Below are positions 26,675 through 36,485 of a stretch of DNA of 64,000 nt, piece after piece (the stretch's first letter is position 1; every line of letters starts with the position of its first letter). The stretch is from Flavobacteriales bacterium (lineage in GTDB: Bacteria > Bacteroidota > Bacteroidia > Flavobacteriales_D > UBA2798), in assembly GCA_019694795.1 (NCBI GenBank), contig JAIBBF010000006.1, positions 1 to 64,000 of the forward strand. The letters are read 5' to 3'. The notes below the pieces were generated by a model that worked only from the letters and a program-made list of their open reading frames with translations, had not been told where the DNA came from and did no database searches. The position numbers and the translations under genes were made by a program.

Positions 26675-28354
26675 TTATTTCATGAGGTAACGCTTACGTT
26701 TTAATTTCCCAAGATTGGTTGTCTTTTGCTTATTCCGCAAATTAATGGCTGATTCCGTATAATAAATATGTTTCTCCAGGAAATGGATTTGTTTTTCTAC
26801 CCATTCTTTTCGGGATAGTTTAATATCCTGTTCCTTCATTTCTTTATACAAGGTTTCTGCAATATCGTCGTAGTCTTTTCTACCGAGATAATCGTAGTCT
26901 GCATCATTCATAATTTGTTGCAAACGGGTTTTGGGGATAGACCGCACTTTGGTAGTTCTGATAATGCCGGATATCAATTTGATTTGTGCAGAAGTATATC
27001 CATAATCCGGCAATATTTTGCGTGCCATTTTCACTGCTAATTCCTCATTGTTGTGGTAGGTATACAAATAACCACAATCGTGCAACAAAGCAGCTGTATT
27101 CAACATTAATTGCTCTTCTTCATCCAGTCCTTCTTCCTTACCTATAACCATTACTGCCTGCAATACATCCACGGTGTGATGAACGCCATGATAATATAAA
27201 TTGGCGGGAAGTTCATTGGTAAGTCGATCAATGATATAATCTTTCAAACGCTCATACTGAACAAAAATAAGTCCGGCAACCTGTTTCATTAATTTATTAG
27301 GGTGCGTGCCCTTCCCTCCTATCGAATACTCGGGTTTTAATCCGGTGATGTAATACATGCCAACGTGACCAATATTTTTGCCTTCGATTTGTCCACGGTA
27401 ATGACAGTCGAAATAATCCTTTATTTTTTCGAAGGTAGCTGCTGAAATGTTGACTTTCCCTGGTTCGCAATTCGAGCAAATTCGGGATGCGATATTCACC
27501 GTATCGCCCCACACATCGTAGGCAAATTTTTTCTTCCCGATTACTCCTGCTACGAGTGGACCACTATGAATTCCAATCCGTAATTCCCAGGCTTTTCTTC
27601 CCGACTTACGAAGTTGATGCTTCATTTTTTCCATGTGGTTGGCAATTTCCAATGCAGCAAGGGCCGAAAGAATCGGATTTTCTTTTCTCTTTTCCGGAAC
27701 ACCTCCAACACTCATGTAAGCATCACCAATGGTTTTGATTTTCTCCAGATGATAACGCGTAATGGTCCGGTCGAACTGGGCAAAATACGAGTCGAGAGTA
27801 TTGACCAATTCAACTGCCGACATCTCACGGGTTCGGTGAGAAAATGAAACGAAATCGGTAAATAACACCGATGCCATGGCATAGCGTTTTGGTTTCACTT
27901 TGCCGGAGGTTTCAAGTTCCATCGCAATTTCCCTTGGCAGGATATTTAGGAGCAATGAACGAACACGTTTTTTCTTATGAAAAAGCTTTACAAATACTTT
28001 TACCATCGACCGGATTGTTTCCGGTTGAAAGGGCTTTTCGATATAATCTACAGCGCCCGATTTATAGGTCTCGGCCACCTCATAGCGTTTGTGGTCTTTA
28101 TCGAGCGTAATTATCACATGCGCATCTTCACCATGGTGATCCTGGCGAATCGTGTGCATAAATTCAAAGAGATCGAGTCCTTTTAATCCATAGTCGAGAA
28201 TAATAACAGCCACCTCGGTATATCGCATTATATCCAGTGCTTTAGCAGCAGTGTCGGTACGAATGATAGTACAGGGTAAAGGATTTAAAATCTCCTCCAG
28301 CTTGGCCTGCTGGGAGATGTTGTCGTCGATAATCAGGACTGTTGTTTCGGCCAT
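26675..28354 (-). CDS. Receiver - class III adenylyl cyclase - HD-domain fusion
   Basis: The 559-residue protein starts at the ATG giving MAETTVLIIDDN; longer upstream starts add an unrelated tail. Domains in order are a response-regulator receiver (acceptor Asp54, Lys107), a class III nucleotidyl cyclase and an HD hydrolase-like domain. The cyclase covers about residues 155-340: metal Asp167 and Asp211, purine-specificity pair Lys207/Asp280 indicating ATP, and transition-state Asn287 and Arg291. The HD region (about 385-500) has His389, His393, His425-Asp426 and Asp484. It is soluble, with no signal or membrane segment. It would make cAMP on phosphorylation; the HD part may hydrolyse a nucleotide. 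The partner kinase is not in the window. Confidence 0.88.
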   Translation of the reverse strand: MAETTVLIIDDNISQQAKLEEILNPLPCTIIRTDTAAKALDIMRYTEVAVIILDYGLKGLDLFEFMHTIRQDHHGEDAHVIITLDKDHKRYEVAETYKSGAVDYIEKPFQPETIRSMVKVFVKLFHKKKRVRSLLLNILPREIAMELETSGKVKPKRYAMASVLFTDFVSFSHRTREMSAVELVNTLDSYFAQFDRTITRYHLEKIKTIGDAYMSVGGVPEKRKENPILSALAALEIANHMEKMKHQLRKSGRKAWELRIGIHSGPLVAGVIGKKKFAYDVWGDTVNIASRICSNCEPGKVNISAATFEKIKDYFDCHYRGQIEGKNIGHVGMYYITGLKPEYSIGGKGTHPNKLMKQVAGLIFVQYERLKDYIIDRLTNELPANLYYHGVHHTVDVLQAVMVIGKEEGLDEEEQLMLNTAALLHDCGYLYTYHNNEELAVKMARKILPDYGYTSAQIKLISGIIRTTKVRSIPKTRLQQIMNDADYDYLGRKDYDDIAETLYKEMKEQDIKLSRKEWVEKQIHFLEKHIYYTESAINLRNKQKTTNLGKLKRKRYLMK

Positions 28355-28449
28355 AAGAAGTCGAAAATTAGTCAAAAAAATAAACCGGAAGAATGCTAAC
28401 TGAGGAAATTCAGTTTTCAACGGACAATGTTTCGCAAGGAAGGATTGAC

Positions 28450-28457
28450 TATTTTTG
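28450..28457 (+). promoter_or_regulatory. -7 box of hisS
   Basis: A perfect TATTTTTG lies 17 bases upstream of the hisS ATG. It falls inside the longer open reading frame that would begin at 28427, so that earlier ATG cannot be the start of this transcript. Confidence 0.55.
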
Positions 28458-28474
28458 GGCAACGATTAACACTT

Positions 28475-29845
28475 ATGGCAGAAAAACCTTCAATACCCAA
28501 AGGCACACGCGATTTCGGACCACAGGAAATGGTTCGCAGGAATTACATTTTTGAAACGATTCGGGGACATTTCCGGAAGTATGGATTTTTGCCCATTGAA
28601 ACACCGGCGATGGAGAACCTAAAAACGCTGATGGGGAAATATGGTGAAGAGGGAGACCGGTTAATCTTCAGAATCCTGAACAGTGGCGATTTTCTGGACG
28701 GAATGGATTTGGAGGAACTGAAATCAAAAGGATCGTTGTATGCCTCTTCTAAAATCAGCGAAAAAGCACTTCGTTATGATCTAACCGTTCCTTTTGCCCG
28801 TTTTGTGGTACAACATCAAAATGAGATCAGTTTTCCCTTTAAACGATACCAGATTCAACCTGTATGGCGAGCAGATCGTCCACAACGTGGCAGATACCGC
28901 GAGTTTTATCAGTGTGATGCAGATATGATCGGATCGGATTCACTTTTAAATGAAATTGAACTGATTCGATTGATGGATGATGTGTTTACGGATTTAAACA
29001 TTAAGACCACCATCAAACTCAACAACCGCAAAATTCTGGGAGGTATTGCTGAAATAACCGGCGAACAAAACCGGATTGTAGATATCACGGTGGCCATTGA
29101 TAAACTGGATAAAATCGGTGAAGAAGCTGTGCTTAACGAAATGCGGGAAAAGGGAATTTCAGAAAATGCCATTGCTAAAATTCAACCTTTATTAACGCTA
29201 AAAGGAAGTGCTCAGGAACAACTTAATGTTTTGCAGGATTTGTTTGTATCTTCCGAAACCGGTAAAAAAGGAATCGACGAATTGAGATATATTTTTAATT
29301 TATTTCAATCGGAAAACATGCAACTTTCCACTGCCATTTTAGAATTGGATATTACGCTTGCAAGAGGATTAAATTATTACACCGGTGCCATCTTCGAAGT
29401 AAAATCGAACGAAGGCGAATTAAAGGTTTCTATCACCGGAGGTGGACGATACGATGATTTAACCGGAATTTTTGGCTTAAAAGGAATGTCGGGCGTAGGA
29501 ATTTCTTTTGGGGCAGACCGTATTTATGACGTGCTTACCGAATTAAACCGTTTCCCGGAAAGTCATTCCGACTCCACCCAACTCTTATTTGTAAATTTCG
29601 GTGAACAGGAAGCATTCTGGTGCATTCAGCTTTTGCAATTATTGAGGAAAAACGGTATTAATGCAGAGTTGTATCCCGATAAAGCAAAAATGGCCAAGCA
29701 GATGAAATATGCCGACGATAAACAAATTCCATATGTGGCCTTAGTGGGCTCTTCGGAATTGGAGAGTGGTACCATAACTGTAAAAAACATGAAAACGGGC
29801 GAACAAAAACTGATGCGTCCGGAAGAACTGATTCAATTATTCTGA
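28475..29845 (+). CDS. hisS: Histidyl-tRNA synthetase
   Basis: This class II synthetase charges tRNA-His. The 456-residue product starts [17 protein letters not shown]. Motif 2 ([13 protein letters not shown]) and the histidine-binding motif [15 protein letters not shown] are intact. The C-terminal anticodon-binding domain ([18 protein letters not shown] onward) is complete. The upstream ATG at 28427 lies before the promoter box, so I do not use it. It is followed by hutH with a 2-base gap, so both histidine-binding enzymes are probably on one message. Confidence 0.97.
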   Translation: MAEKPSIPKGTRDFGPQEMVRRNYIFETIRGHFRKYGFLPIETPAMENLKTLMGKYGEEGDRLIFRILNSGDFLDGMDLEELKSKGSLYASSKISEKALRYDLTVPFARFVVQHQNEISFPFKRYQIQPVWRADRPQRGRYREFYQCDADMIGSDSLLNEIELIRLMDDVFTDLNIKTTIKLNNRKILGGIAEITGEQNRIVDITVAIDKLDKIGEEAVLNEMREKGISENAIAKIQPLLTLKGSAQEQLNVLQDLFVSSETGKKGIDELRYIFNLFQSENMQLSTAILELDITLARGLNYYTGAIFEVKSNEGELKVSITGGGRYDDLTGIFGLKGMSGVGISFGADRIYDVLTELNRFPESHSDSTQLLFVNFGEQEAFWCIQLLQLLRKNGINAELYPDKAKMAKQMKYADDKQIPYVALVGSSELESGTITVKNMKTGEQKLMRPEELIQLF

Positions 29846-29847
29846 CT

Positions 29848-31353
29848 ATGAATTTTCATTATATAACACCCGATCATTTAACTATTGACGCCATTGATGA
29901 ATTAGTTCATTCAGGGAAAAAAATTGCCCTTTCCGAACGTTCGGTTCAATTGATTGAAAAATGTCAGCACTACCTGCATAAAAAACTTCAGGACAGCGAT
30001 GCGCCGATTTATGGAATAAATACAGGATTCGGATCCTTGTGCAATACGAAAATCGAGAAAGATGATCTTTCCCTATTACAGGAAAACCTCGTCCGTTCGC
30101 ATGCCTGTGGGATGGGACCTGAAATTGATCCGCAGATTGTAAAAATTATGCTGCTGTTAAAGATTCATGCTTTAGCATTGGGACATTCCGGTTCAACTTT
30201 AGCCACTGTTCATCGATTAATCGAAATGTATAATCATGAAGTATTGCCCATCGTATATGAACAAGGATCATTGGGAGCCTCCGGCGATTTAGCCCCACTC
30301 GCCCACTTATCTCTTCCACTCATTGGTACAGGAGAAGTGCATTACAAAGGCGAAAAACGATTTGCAGCAGATGTATTGAGAGAACTGAATTGGGAGCCCA
30401 TTCAATTGCAGGCAAAGGAAGGATTAGCATTGTTAAACGGAACACAATTCATGAATGCCCACGGCGTATATGCGCTTATCCGACTGAAAAAATTAAGTCA
30501 GCTGGCCGATACCATTTCTGCAGTATCTCTGGATGCATTTGAAGGATTAATTGCGCCATTTCACTCCTTGATTCAGGTGATTCGTTCACATAAAGGACAA
30601 GCCATAACAGCAGCAAATATTCGTCATCTACTTCAGGGAAGCGAATTACAAAATAAACCAAAAACACAAGTACAGGATCCGTATACGTTCCGATGTATTC
30701 CTCAGGTACACGGTGCCAGTAAGGATCAAATCCGCCATGTTTCTTCCATTGTAGAAACGGAAATCAATTCGGTAACCGATAACCCAACGATTTTTCCGGA
30801 TGAAGACCTGATCATTTCCGGAGGAAATTTTCATGGTCAGCCCCTTGCCATTTCATTCGATCTTTTAGCCATTACCGCTGCAGAATTAGCGAGTATTTCT
30901 GAACGGAGAATTTATAAATTAATATCGGGACAAAGAGGCTTACCTCCATTCCTGGCAAAGGATGCCGGACTCAATAGTGGATTTATGATTCCACAATATT
31001 CTGCGGCTTCCATCGTTTCTCAGAATAAACAACTTTGTATGCCGGCTTCTGTGGACACCATCGATTCAAGCAATGGACAAGAAGACCATGTAAGCATGGG
31101 TGCTAATGCTGCCACAAAAATGATTAAAGTGGTGGATAATTTAATTTCTGTTCTCGCTATTGAATTAATGAATGCATCGCAGGCATTATCCTTTAGAAAA
31201 GAGAAAACTTCTCCTTTATTGGAAAAATTTATTTCCAACTATAGAGAACACGTTCCATTAGTAGAAAAAGATATTTACATGCACCAGGAAATGGAAAAAT
31301 CCAGACAATTTATTTTGTCCTGTTCCATCCCCGAAGGATTGGAAGCCTGGTAA
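29848..31353 (+). CDS. hutH: Histidine ammonia-lyase
   Basis: The 501-residue enzyme deaminates histidine to trans-urocanate. The MIO prosthetic group would form from Ala144-Ser145-Gly146 in GSLGASGDLAPL. Tyr56 in YGINTGFG is the catalytic tyrosine. The Ser84-His85 pair (LVRSHACG) is typical of histidine rather than tyrosine or phenylalanine lyases. No hutU, hutI or hutG is in the window; only hisS precedes it. The pair may balance histidine charging and breakdown, an inference from position. Downstream the giant TraB gene starts 11 bases later. Confidence 0.92.
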   Translation: MNFHYITPDHLTIDAIDELVHSGKKIALSERSVQLIEKCQHYLHKKLQDSDAPIYGINTGFGSLCNTKIEKDDLSLLQENLVRSHACGMGPEIDPQIVKIMLLLKIHALALGHSGSTLATVHRLIEMYNHEVLPIVYEQGSLGASGDLAPLAHLSLPLIGTGEVHYKGEKRFAADVLRELNWEPIQLQAKEGLALLNGTQFMNAHGVYALIRLKKLSQLADTISAVSLDAFEGLIAPFHSLIQVIRSHKGQAITAANIRHLLQGSELQNKPKTQVQDPYTFRCIPQVHGASKDQIRHVSSIVETEINSVTDNPTIFPDEDLIISGGNFHGQPLAISFDLLAITAAELASISERRIYKLISGQRGLPPFLAKDAGLNSGFMIPQYSAASIVSQNKQLCMPASVDTIDSSNGQEDHVSMGANAATKMIKVVDNLISVLAIELMNASQALSFRKEKTSPLLEKFISNYREHVPLVEKDIYMHQEMEKSRQFILSCSIPEGLEAW

Positions 31354-31364
31354 ATCATTAAAGA

Positions 31365-34300
31365 ATGAAAAAACTCCTATTCGCCCTTATCCTGCTTTTA
31401 AGCACTAGTTTTTTGTTGAATGCACAAAAAGAAGGAGGTCCGAAAAAATATCAAGGTTTACTTTGGGAAATTTCCGGCAATGGATTAAGTAAACCTTCCT
31501 ATTTATACGGTACCATGCACGTAAGTGAAAAATTAGCTTTTCACCTTAGTGATACTTTTTTTCTTGCCTTGAAAAAGGTGGATATGGTTGCACTGGAATT
31601 AGATCCTGCACAATGGATGGAGGAAACACTGGAGCTCGAGAAAGCGACCAATCAACGGGAATATTTGAGAGATCCGGGAAGTTCACGTGGCTTTTACGAT
31701 TATGCATTTAAAATATTTTTTCCTGAGAAAAACGATTACGCCCGAATCATCCGTTCGAAACCCCGATTGATGAATGCGATGTTGTATCGCTCTTCAGATT
31801 ACAAAAATGAATATGAAGAAGATACTTATCTGGACCTTTTCATTTTTCAGGCGGGAAAAAAATTGAATAAAAAAGTAGTGGGATTAGAAGATTTTATGGT
31901 CTCACGAAAATCCGTTGAAAAATCCTATACAGGCAAAGAGGAAATGGATCCCGAGAAGTTGAAAGAAGAACGTGAAATGATTCGTATCCGTGTCCGGCAA
32001 ATGGAGAAAATAAAACCTTTACGGGAATATCAGGAGGACGCTTACCGTTTGGGTGATTTGGACATGATCGATTCATTATACCGCCTGATGAATCCGGGAA
32101 CCAAGTTTCTTAAATACATGCTTTGGGATAGAAATATCGTAATGGCCAATGGCATGGATTCATTAATGAAAAAAAATAACAGTCTGTTTACCGGAGTTGG
32201 AGCAGCGCATTTACCCGGAGAAAAAGGAGTAATCGAGCTTCTTCGTTTAAAAGGATATACTGTTCGACCTGTTGTTTTTACTTCCCGCAGGGATGAAGAA
32301 ATGAAAACGGAAATCGAAAACTTAAAATATCCGGTCAAATTCGAAAAGCAATACCCGTCCGATTCCTTGTTCTCGGTTGATATGCCCGGCAAAATGTACG
32401 TGACCGCAGAACGCGCCGGAAAAACCGAGTATCTGTTTAATGATATGTCGAACGGCTCCTATTACTTTATTCAGCGTTATACTCATAATGGTGCTTATAA
32501 GGGACACCAACCGGATTATATTTTGAGTCGAATCGATAGTCTCTTGTACGAAAATGTTCCCGGAAAAATTCAATCAAAAAAAACAATAAAATCTTCCAAT
32601 GGATTTCCGGGTCTCGATATCGTGAACAAAACCCGTAGGGGCGATTTGCAACGTATGCAGATTTATGTTACGCCACTGGAAATAATTGTTTTCCGAATGA
32701 GCGGAAGAAATGATTATATCAGTGGTCCCGAAGGTGAAATCTATTTTAAGTCCATTCAGTTTTTGGACCGTTCTAATTCATCCAGCACTATCGTTTCATC
32801 CGATCACGCCTTTCAATTTAAAATTCCCGGAAACTGGATATCTGGTTACAATAACTCCACTTACAGCGGCATTCAAAAAAGGAATTATTCTTCGGTTGAT
32901 AAAGACGGGAATTATTATTTCATGACTCAGTCGCAACTGATCGATTTCAGTTATATTGAAGAAGACACCTTTGAATTAAATTATCTCAGTGAGCGTTTTG
33001 CAGAAGACCTGAATGGTAAAATCGTATCGCGCGAATTGAAAATTACCGATGGTCGGCATGACCTTTACACCACCATTGAAGCAGACGGAAAAAATTACCA
33101 GCTTCGCTTATATATAGCAGGTGATAATTATTACATGATCGGGACAAATCATCCGGATAAAAATACCGCACTGAATTACGTTTCATCATTAAAGTCCCTC
33201 ACCTATACCTATCCGCAAGCGTTTACCCATTATACCGATACTTCGCTTCATTTTAGTGTTAACACCATTGTTAATCCATCGCCATATTCCTCCATGGCTT
33301 ATTTGGGCGACGATATGGGTATGAATTTGTTCGATATGGACGAAATCAAGGAAGAAGAAGCGATTTATCGTCCCATCCGGAATTCCAGGTTTTATCAATC
33401 GTATGCAACAGGTGAAAAAATCTTCGTGGAGTTCAGGAAGTTTTCCATGTATTACCAAATGGAAAATCCCGCTGAGTTTTGGGAAAAACAGGAAGAAGAC
33501 CTTAATCAGGACCATCGTTTTATCTTGCGTAAATCGAAAAAGGGATTTGTATTTAACGACAGCATCCGCGATTATCTGGTGGTCGACACCAATAGTACCC
33601 GTGGTGTTTTAGTGCGTTTTATCCAGAAATGTGGTGTCCTTTACACCATTGCCGCAACCGTTGATACCGTGGCGGGAGCTAGTCCTTTTGTCAGCGAATT
33701 CATGCGTTCCTTTACACCGAAAGACACCTGCATCGGTTCCAGCATTTATTCAGAAAAAATCAATGAATTCTTTTTTAATAAAATCTATTCTGCCGACACA
33801 CTTGAAAAGAAGCGCGCTTATCAGGGTTTAAATTATGTGTTCAGCAATTTGAATGAAGTCCATGTTGAACCACTGAAAAAATTCATTTCAAATCCGAAAT
33901 TTGCTGATTTCCCATTGGAGGACAAACGTGAAATTATATCCGGTTTGGGTCGGATTAAACACAAAAGCATACTCCCCTACTACGATCAATTATATCAGCA
34001 TTACACCGATTCATCCGGTATTGAATTTGCGATTCTTGAAGGCGTTGCTAATCAGCGAACCCAAAAATCGGTTGAGTTATTTTTAAAATTAATGGAGCTG
34101 GATTTACCGGTAAGCGCTAATGAAAACGACATCCATTACATTCTAAACCCTTACCGTGATTCTGCACAATTAGCTGCACGATTATTCCCCGGTATTCTCA
34201 AGTTTACCAAATACCCTGAATACAGAAATGCCATATATTCACTGATGAGTGAATTGGTGAAGAACGGGTATTTAAAGAAGTCAGAATATTCCAAATTCAA

Positions 34301-35084
34301 AAAGGAAATCCTGCGCGATGCCAATTACGAATTGAAAAAGTACATGGCTTCCATCGAGGGAAATCCGGAAGATTTTAATTTTGGATTTGGTGGTTTCTAT
34401 AATGATGGATTTGTAAATAATGAGATGATCAATCCGGTTTGGGATTTAACGGAAGAACAACAAACTTTATTTCATTACGTATTGTTGCTGGGTCCGTTTA
34501 AAGGCGACGCCGAATGCGAAAAATTCTTCCACAAACTCTTTACTACACCGAAGGAAGATTTGAAAATTCTGGTGCATGCGTACCTGCAAACCCAGGGCTA
34601 TTCGAGTCCCGATTCCTTATGGAATAATTATGCTTCAGATATTAAAACACGTTCAATCTGCTACCGTGCTTTAGCGTATTATAAGCAATCGGATTTATTC
34701 CCTTCAAACTATGCAACACAAGATTTAGTTGGACAATCGCTATTGTATGGCAATAGTAAGGATGTAGATAAAGACACGATTGTGTTGGTTAAAGTCAGCA
34801 AAATTTCATCACCCGGTGCAAGTGGCAATATTTACTTTTATAAAGCCCGGCCAAAAGATAAGAAGGTTTGGAAATTGGGATACGTGGGAACGCAGCCCGA
34901 AGATTTGAAAAAGATCAATACCTATCCAGAATTAAAACGGAAAGGAATTTCGTTTGACGGGGAAGAAATGATGGAGAAAGAAATCAGTACAATCCTGAAA
35001 AAAATGAGAACCAAAGGTCGTCAACGCGCTGAAGCCAACGATTACGGATACGGCGATTATGAAGATTATGAATATGGAGAATAA
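31365..35084 (+). CDS. Exported TraB/GumN (TIKI-like) domain protein with 900-residue extension
   Basis: The 1239-residue protein has a signal peptide ending at LLNAQ. The first about 300 residues are a TraB/GumN domain: GTMH at 49-52 and GVGAAHLPGEKGV near 277-289, the two motifs carrying the metal-binding residues of TIKI-like metalloproteases. The remaining 930 residues are unassigned. Residues 300-800 are beta-rich, and the later part shows repeat-like helices (VEPLKKFISNPKFADFPLEDKR, ELKKYMASIEGNPEDF) that could be HEAT-like. The protein ends acidic (GYGDYEDYEYGE). It lies 11 bases after hutH and may be cotranscribed. Activity needs testing; the family link covers only the N-terminal part. 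Confidence 0.8.
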   Translation: MKKLLFALILLLSTSFLLNAQKEGGPKKYQGLLWEISGNGLSKPSYLYGTMHVSEKLAFHLSDTFFLALKKVDMVALELDPAQWMEETLELEKATNQREYLRDPGSSRGFYDYAFKIFFPEKNDYARIIRSKPRLMNAMLYRSSDYKNEYEEDTYLDLFIFQAGKKLNKKVVGLEDFMVSRKSVEKSYTGKEEMDPEKLKEEREMIRIRVRQMEKIKPLREYQEDAYRLGDLDMIDSLYRLMNPGTKFLKYMLWDRNIVMANGMDSLMKKNNSLFTGVGAAHLPGEKGVIELLRLKGYTVRPVVFTSRRDEEMKTEIENLKYPVKFEKQYPSDSLFSVDMPGKMYVTAERAGKTEYLFNDMSNGSYYFIQRYTHNGAYKGHQPDYILSRIDSLLYENVPGKIQSKKTIKSSNGFPGLDIVNKTRRGDLQRMQIYVTPLEIIVFRMSGRNDYISGPEGEIYFKSIQFLDRSNSSSTIVSSDHAFQFKIPGNWISGYNNSTYSGIQKRNYSSVDKDGNYYFMTQSQLIDFSYIEEDTFELNYLSERFAEDLNGKIVSRELKITDGRHDLYTTIEADGKNYQLRLYIAGDNYYMIGTNHPDKNTALNYVSSLKSLTYTYPQAFTHYTDTSLHFSVNTIVNPSPYSSMAYLGDDMGMNLFDMDEIKEEEAIYRPIRNSRFYQSYATGEKIFVEFRKFSMYYQMENPAEFWEKQEEDLNQDHRFILRKSKKGFVFNDSIRDYLVVDTNSTRGVLVRFIQKCGVLYTIAATVDTVAGASPFVSEFMRSFTPKDTCIGSSIYSEKINEFFFNKIYSADTLEKKRAYQGLNYVFSNLNEVHVEPLKKFISNPKFADFPLEDKREIISGLGRIKHKSILPYYDQLYQHYTDSSGIEFAILEGVANQRTQKSVELFLKLMELDLPVSANENDIHYILNPYRDSAQLAARLFPGILKFTKYPEYRNAIYSLMSELVKNGYLKKSEYSKFKKEILRDANYELKKYMASIEGNPEDFNFGFGGFYNDGFVNNEMINPVWDLTEEQQTLFHYVLLLGPFKGDAECEKFFHKLFTTPKEDLKILVHAYLQTQGYSSPDSLWNNYASDIKTRSICYRALAYYKQSDLFPSNYATQDLVGQSLLYGNSKDVDKDTIVLVKVSKISSPGASGNIYFYKARPKDKKVWKLGYVGTQPEDLKKINTYPELKRKGISFDGEEMMEKEISTILKKMRTKGRQRAEANDYGYGDYEDYEYGE

Positions 35085-35087
35085 GGA

Positions 35088-36044
35088 TTAATCCTTAAAC
35101 AAAGAATCTACAAATTCATGCTTGTTGAAGGCTTGCAGATCTTCCATTTTCTCTCCCACTCCAATGAATTTTACGGGGATTTTAAACTGGTCGGAAATTC
35201 CAATTACTACTCCACCTTTAGCGGTGCCATCGAGTTTGGTTAATGCTAATGCGGTCACTTGGGTTGCATTGGTAAATTCGCGGCATTGATTGATGGCGTT
35301 CTGTCCGGTGCTGGCATCTAATACCAAAAGCACTTCGTGAGGAGCATCCGGAATTACTTTCTGCATCACCTTTTTAATCTTACCCAACTCGTTCATCAGG
35401 TTTACCTTGTTGTGTAAACGTCCTGCAGTATCAATAATGATAACATCCGCATTACTTGCAGCACCCGATTGTACCGTGTCAAAAGCAACAGCAGCCGGAT
35501 CTGAGCCCATGCCCTGAGCTACAATCGGCACCCCTGCACGTTCCGACCAAACTTTAAGCTGATCTACCGCAGCAGCACGAAACGTATCTGCAGCGCCTAA
35601 CAATACCGATTTACCTTGCTTTTTAAACTGCCAGGCGAGTTTACCAATGGTAGTAGTTTTCCCTACTCCATTTACGCCAACCACCATAATGACATAAGGC
35701 TTTTTCCCTTCGGGAATGGTGATTTCATTATAGTTGCCGGTGGAATTGTTTTCTTCCAGCAATGCGGCCACTTCTTCTTTTAAAATTTTATTTAATTCGG
35801 AAGTATTGATGTATTTATCACGCGCTACACGGTCTTCGATTCTGCGGATAATTTTTACGGTTGTATCTACACCAACATCTCCCGAAACCAGGATTTCTTC
35901 CAGTTCATCCAATACCTCATCATCCACCTTGCTTTTACCAACAATGGCGCGAGAAATTTTAGAAAAGAAATTCTCTTTGGTTTTTTCTAAACCTTTGTCG
36001 AGACTTTCCTTTTTCTCCTTTGAAAAAAAACTAAAAATACCCAT
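35088..36044 (-). CDS. ftsY: Signal recognition particle receptor FtsY
   Basis: The 318-residue GTPase docks ribosome-SRP complexes at the inner membrane. The ATG five codons inside the longest frame gives MGIFSFFSKEKKE, the usual N-terminus. The P-loop GVNGVGKTTTI is near residue 123, with TFRAAAVDQLKVW and DTAGRLHNK following; the N domain covers the first 100 residues. It closes the leftward run rpmG-DUF4295-ftsY. A hairpin sits just upstream of its ATG. It meets the TraB gene tail to tail across a 16-base palindrome. Confidence 0.97.
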   Translation of the reverse strand: MGIFSFFSKEKKESLDKGLEKTKENFFSKISRAIVGKSKVDDEVLDELEEILVSGDVGVDTTVKIIRRIEDRVARDKYINTSELNKILKEEVAALLEENNSTGNYNEITIPEGKKPYVIMVVGVNGVGKTTTIGKLAWQFKKQGKSVLLGAADTFRAAAVDQLKVWSERAGVPIVAQGMGSDPAAVAFDTVQSGAASNADVIIIDTAGRLHNKVNLMNELGKIKKVMQKVIPDAPHEVLLVLDASTGQNAINQCREFTNATQVTALALTKLDGTAKGGVVIGISDQFKIPVKFIGVGEKMEDLQAFNKHEFVDSLFKD

Positions 36045-36062
36045 GATTACATAAAACAAGAA

Positions 36063-36089
36063 AAGGCCTCCTCACAATGAAGAAGCCTT
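36063..36089 (-). terminator. Hairpin between DUF4295 gene and ftsY (attenuator-like)
   Basis: On the minus strand an 11-base-pair stem (AAGGCTTCTTC / GAGGAGGCCTT, two G-U pairs) with a 5-base loop is followed by only a short U-rich tail. It lies 19 bases before the ftsY ATG, so it may trim expression of ftsY relative to the ribosomal gene. Confidence 0.5.
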
Positions 36090-36112
36090 CAGTTATTTTC
36101 CATTCGCAGAAA

Positions 36113-36265
36113 TCAATTCTTAGCGAAGAAATCTTTTACCTTTTCGTTGGGTACTACTTCTTCTTTAAAAGAATAAGCACCGGTTTTTGAAGAACGAACC
36201 ATTTTAATCACTTTAGTGAGGTTCTTTCCACCTTTCTGGAGGGTTGCTACGGTCTTCTTTGCCAT
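36113..36265 (-). CDS. DUF4295 small basic protein
   Basis: This 50-residue protein, too short for ordinary gene callers, reads MAKKTVATLQKGGK at its start and ends with KVKDFFAKN. It matches the DUF4295 family I know from Bacteroidota, always found between rpmG and ftsY. It is Lys-rich (about a quarter of residues) and begins 7 bases after the rpmG stop, so it is on the same message. It is probably ribosome-associated, inferred from composition and neighbours. Confidence 0.88.
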   Translation of the reverse strand: MAKKTVATLQKGGKNLTKVIKMVRSSKTGAYSFKEEVVPNEKVKDFFAKN

Positions 36266-36272
36266 GGCTTAA

Positions 36273-36455
36273 TTATTTGATCTCTTTGTGAACAGTTACT
36301 TTTTTCAATACCGGATTGTATTTTTTCAATTCAATACGATCTGGAGTATTCTTACGGTTCTTGGTGGTAACGTAACGGGATGTCCCGGCCATACCAGTAG
36401 CCTTGTGCTCTGTGCACTCAAGGATAACCTGAACTCTATTGCCTTTCTTTGCCAT
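36273..36455 (-). CDS. rpmG: 50S ribosomal protein L33
   Basis: The 60-residue basic protein has the L33 pattern ([37 protein letters not shown], ending with [10 protein letters not shown]). It contains a single Cys (Cys14) where zinc-binding L33 forms have four, so it is the zinc-independent (C-minus) form. A strong promoter of the TTG-N19-TATCTTTG type lies 30-60 bases upstream, so it starts its own operon with the DUF4295 gene and ftsY. Confidence 0.95.
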   Translation of the reverse strand: MAKKGNRVQVILECTEHKATGMAGTSRYVTTKNRKNTPDRIELKKYNPVLKKVTVHKEIK

Positions 36456-36485
36456 TGTATACGACTTAAATATTCAAACGGGCTG

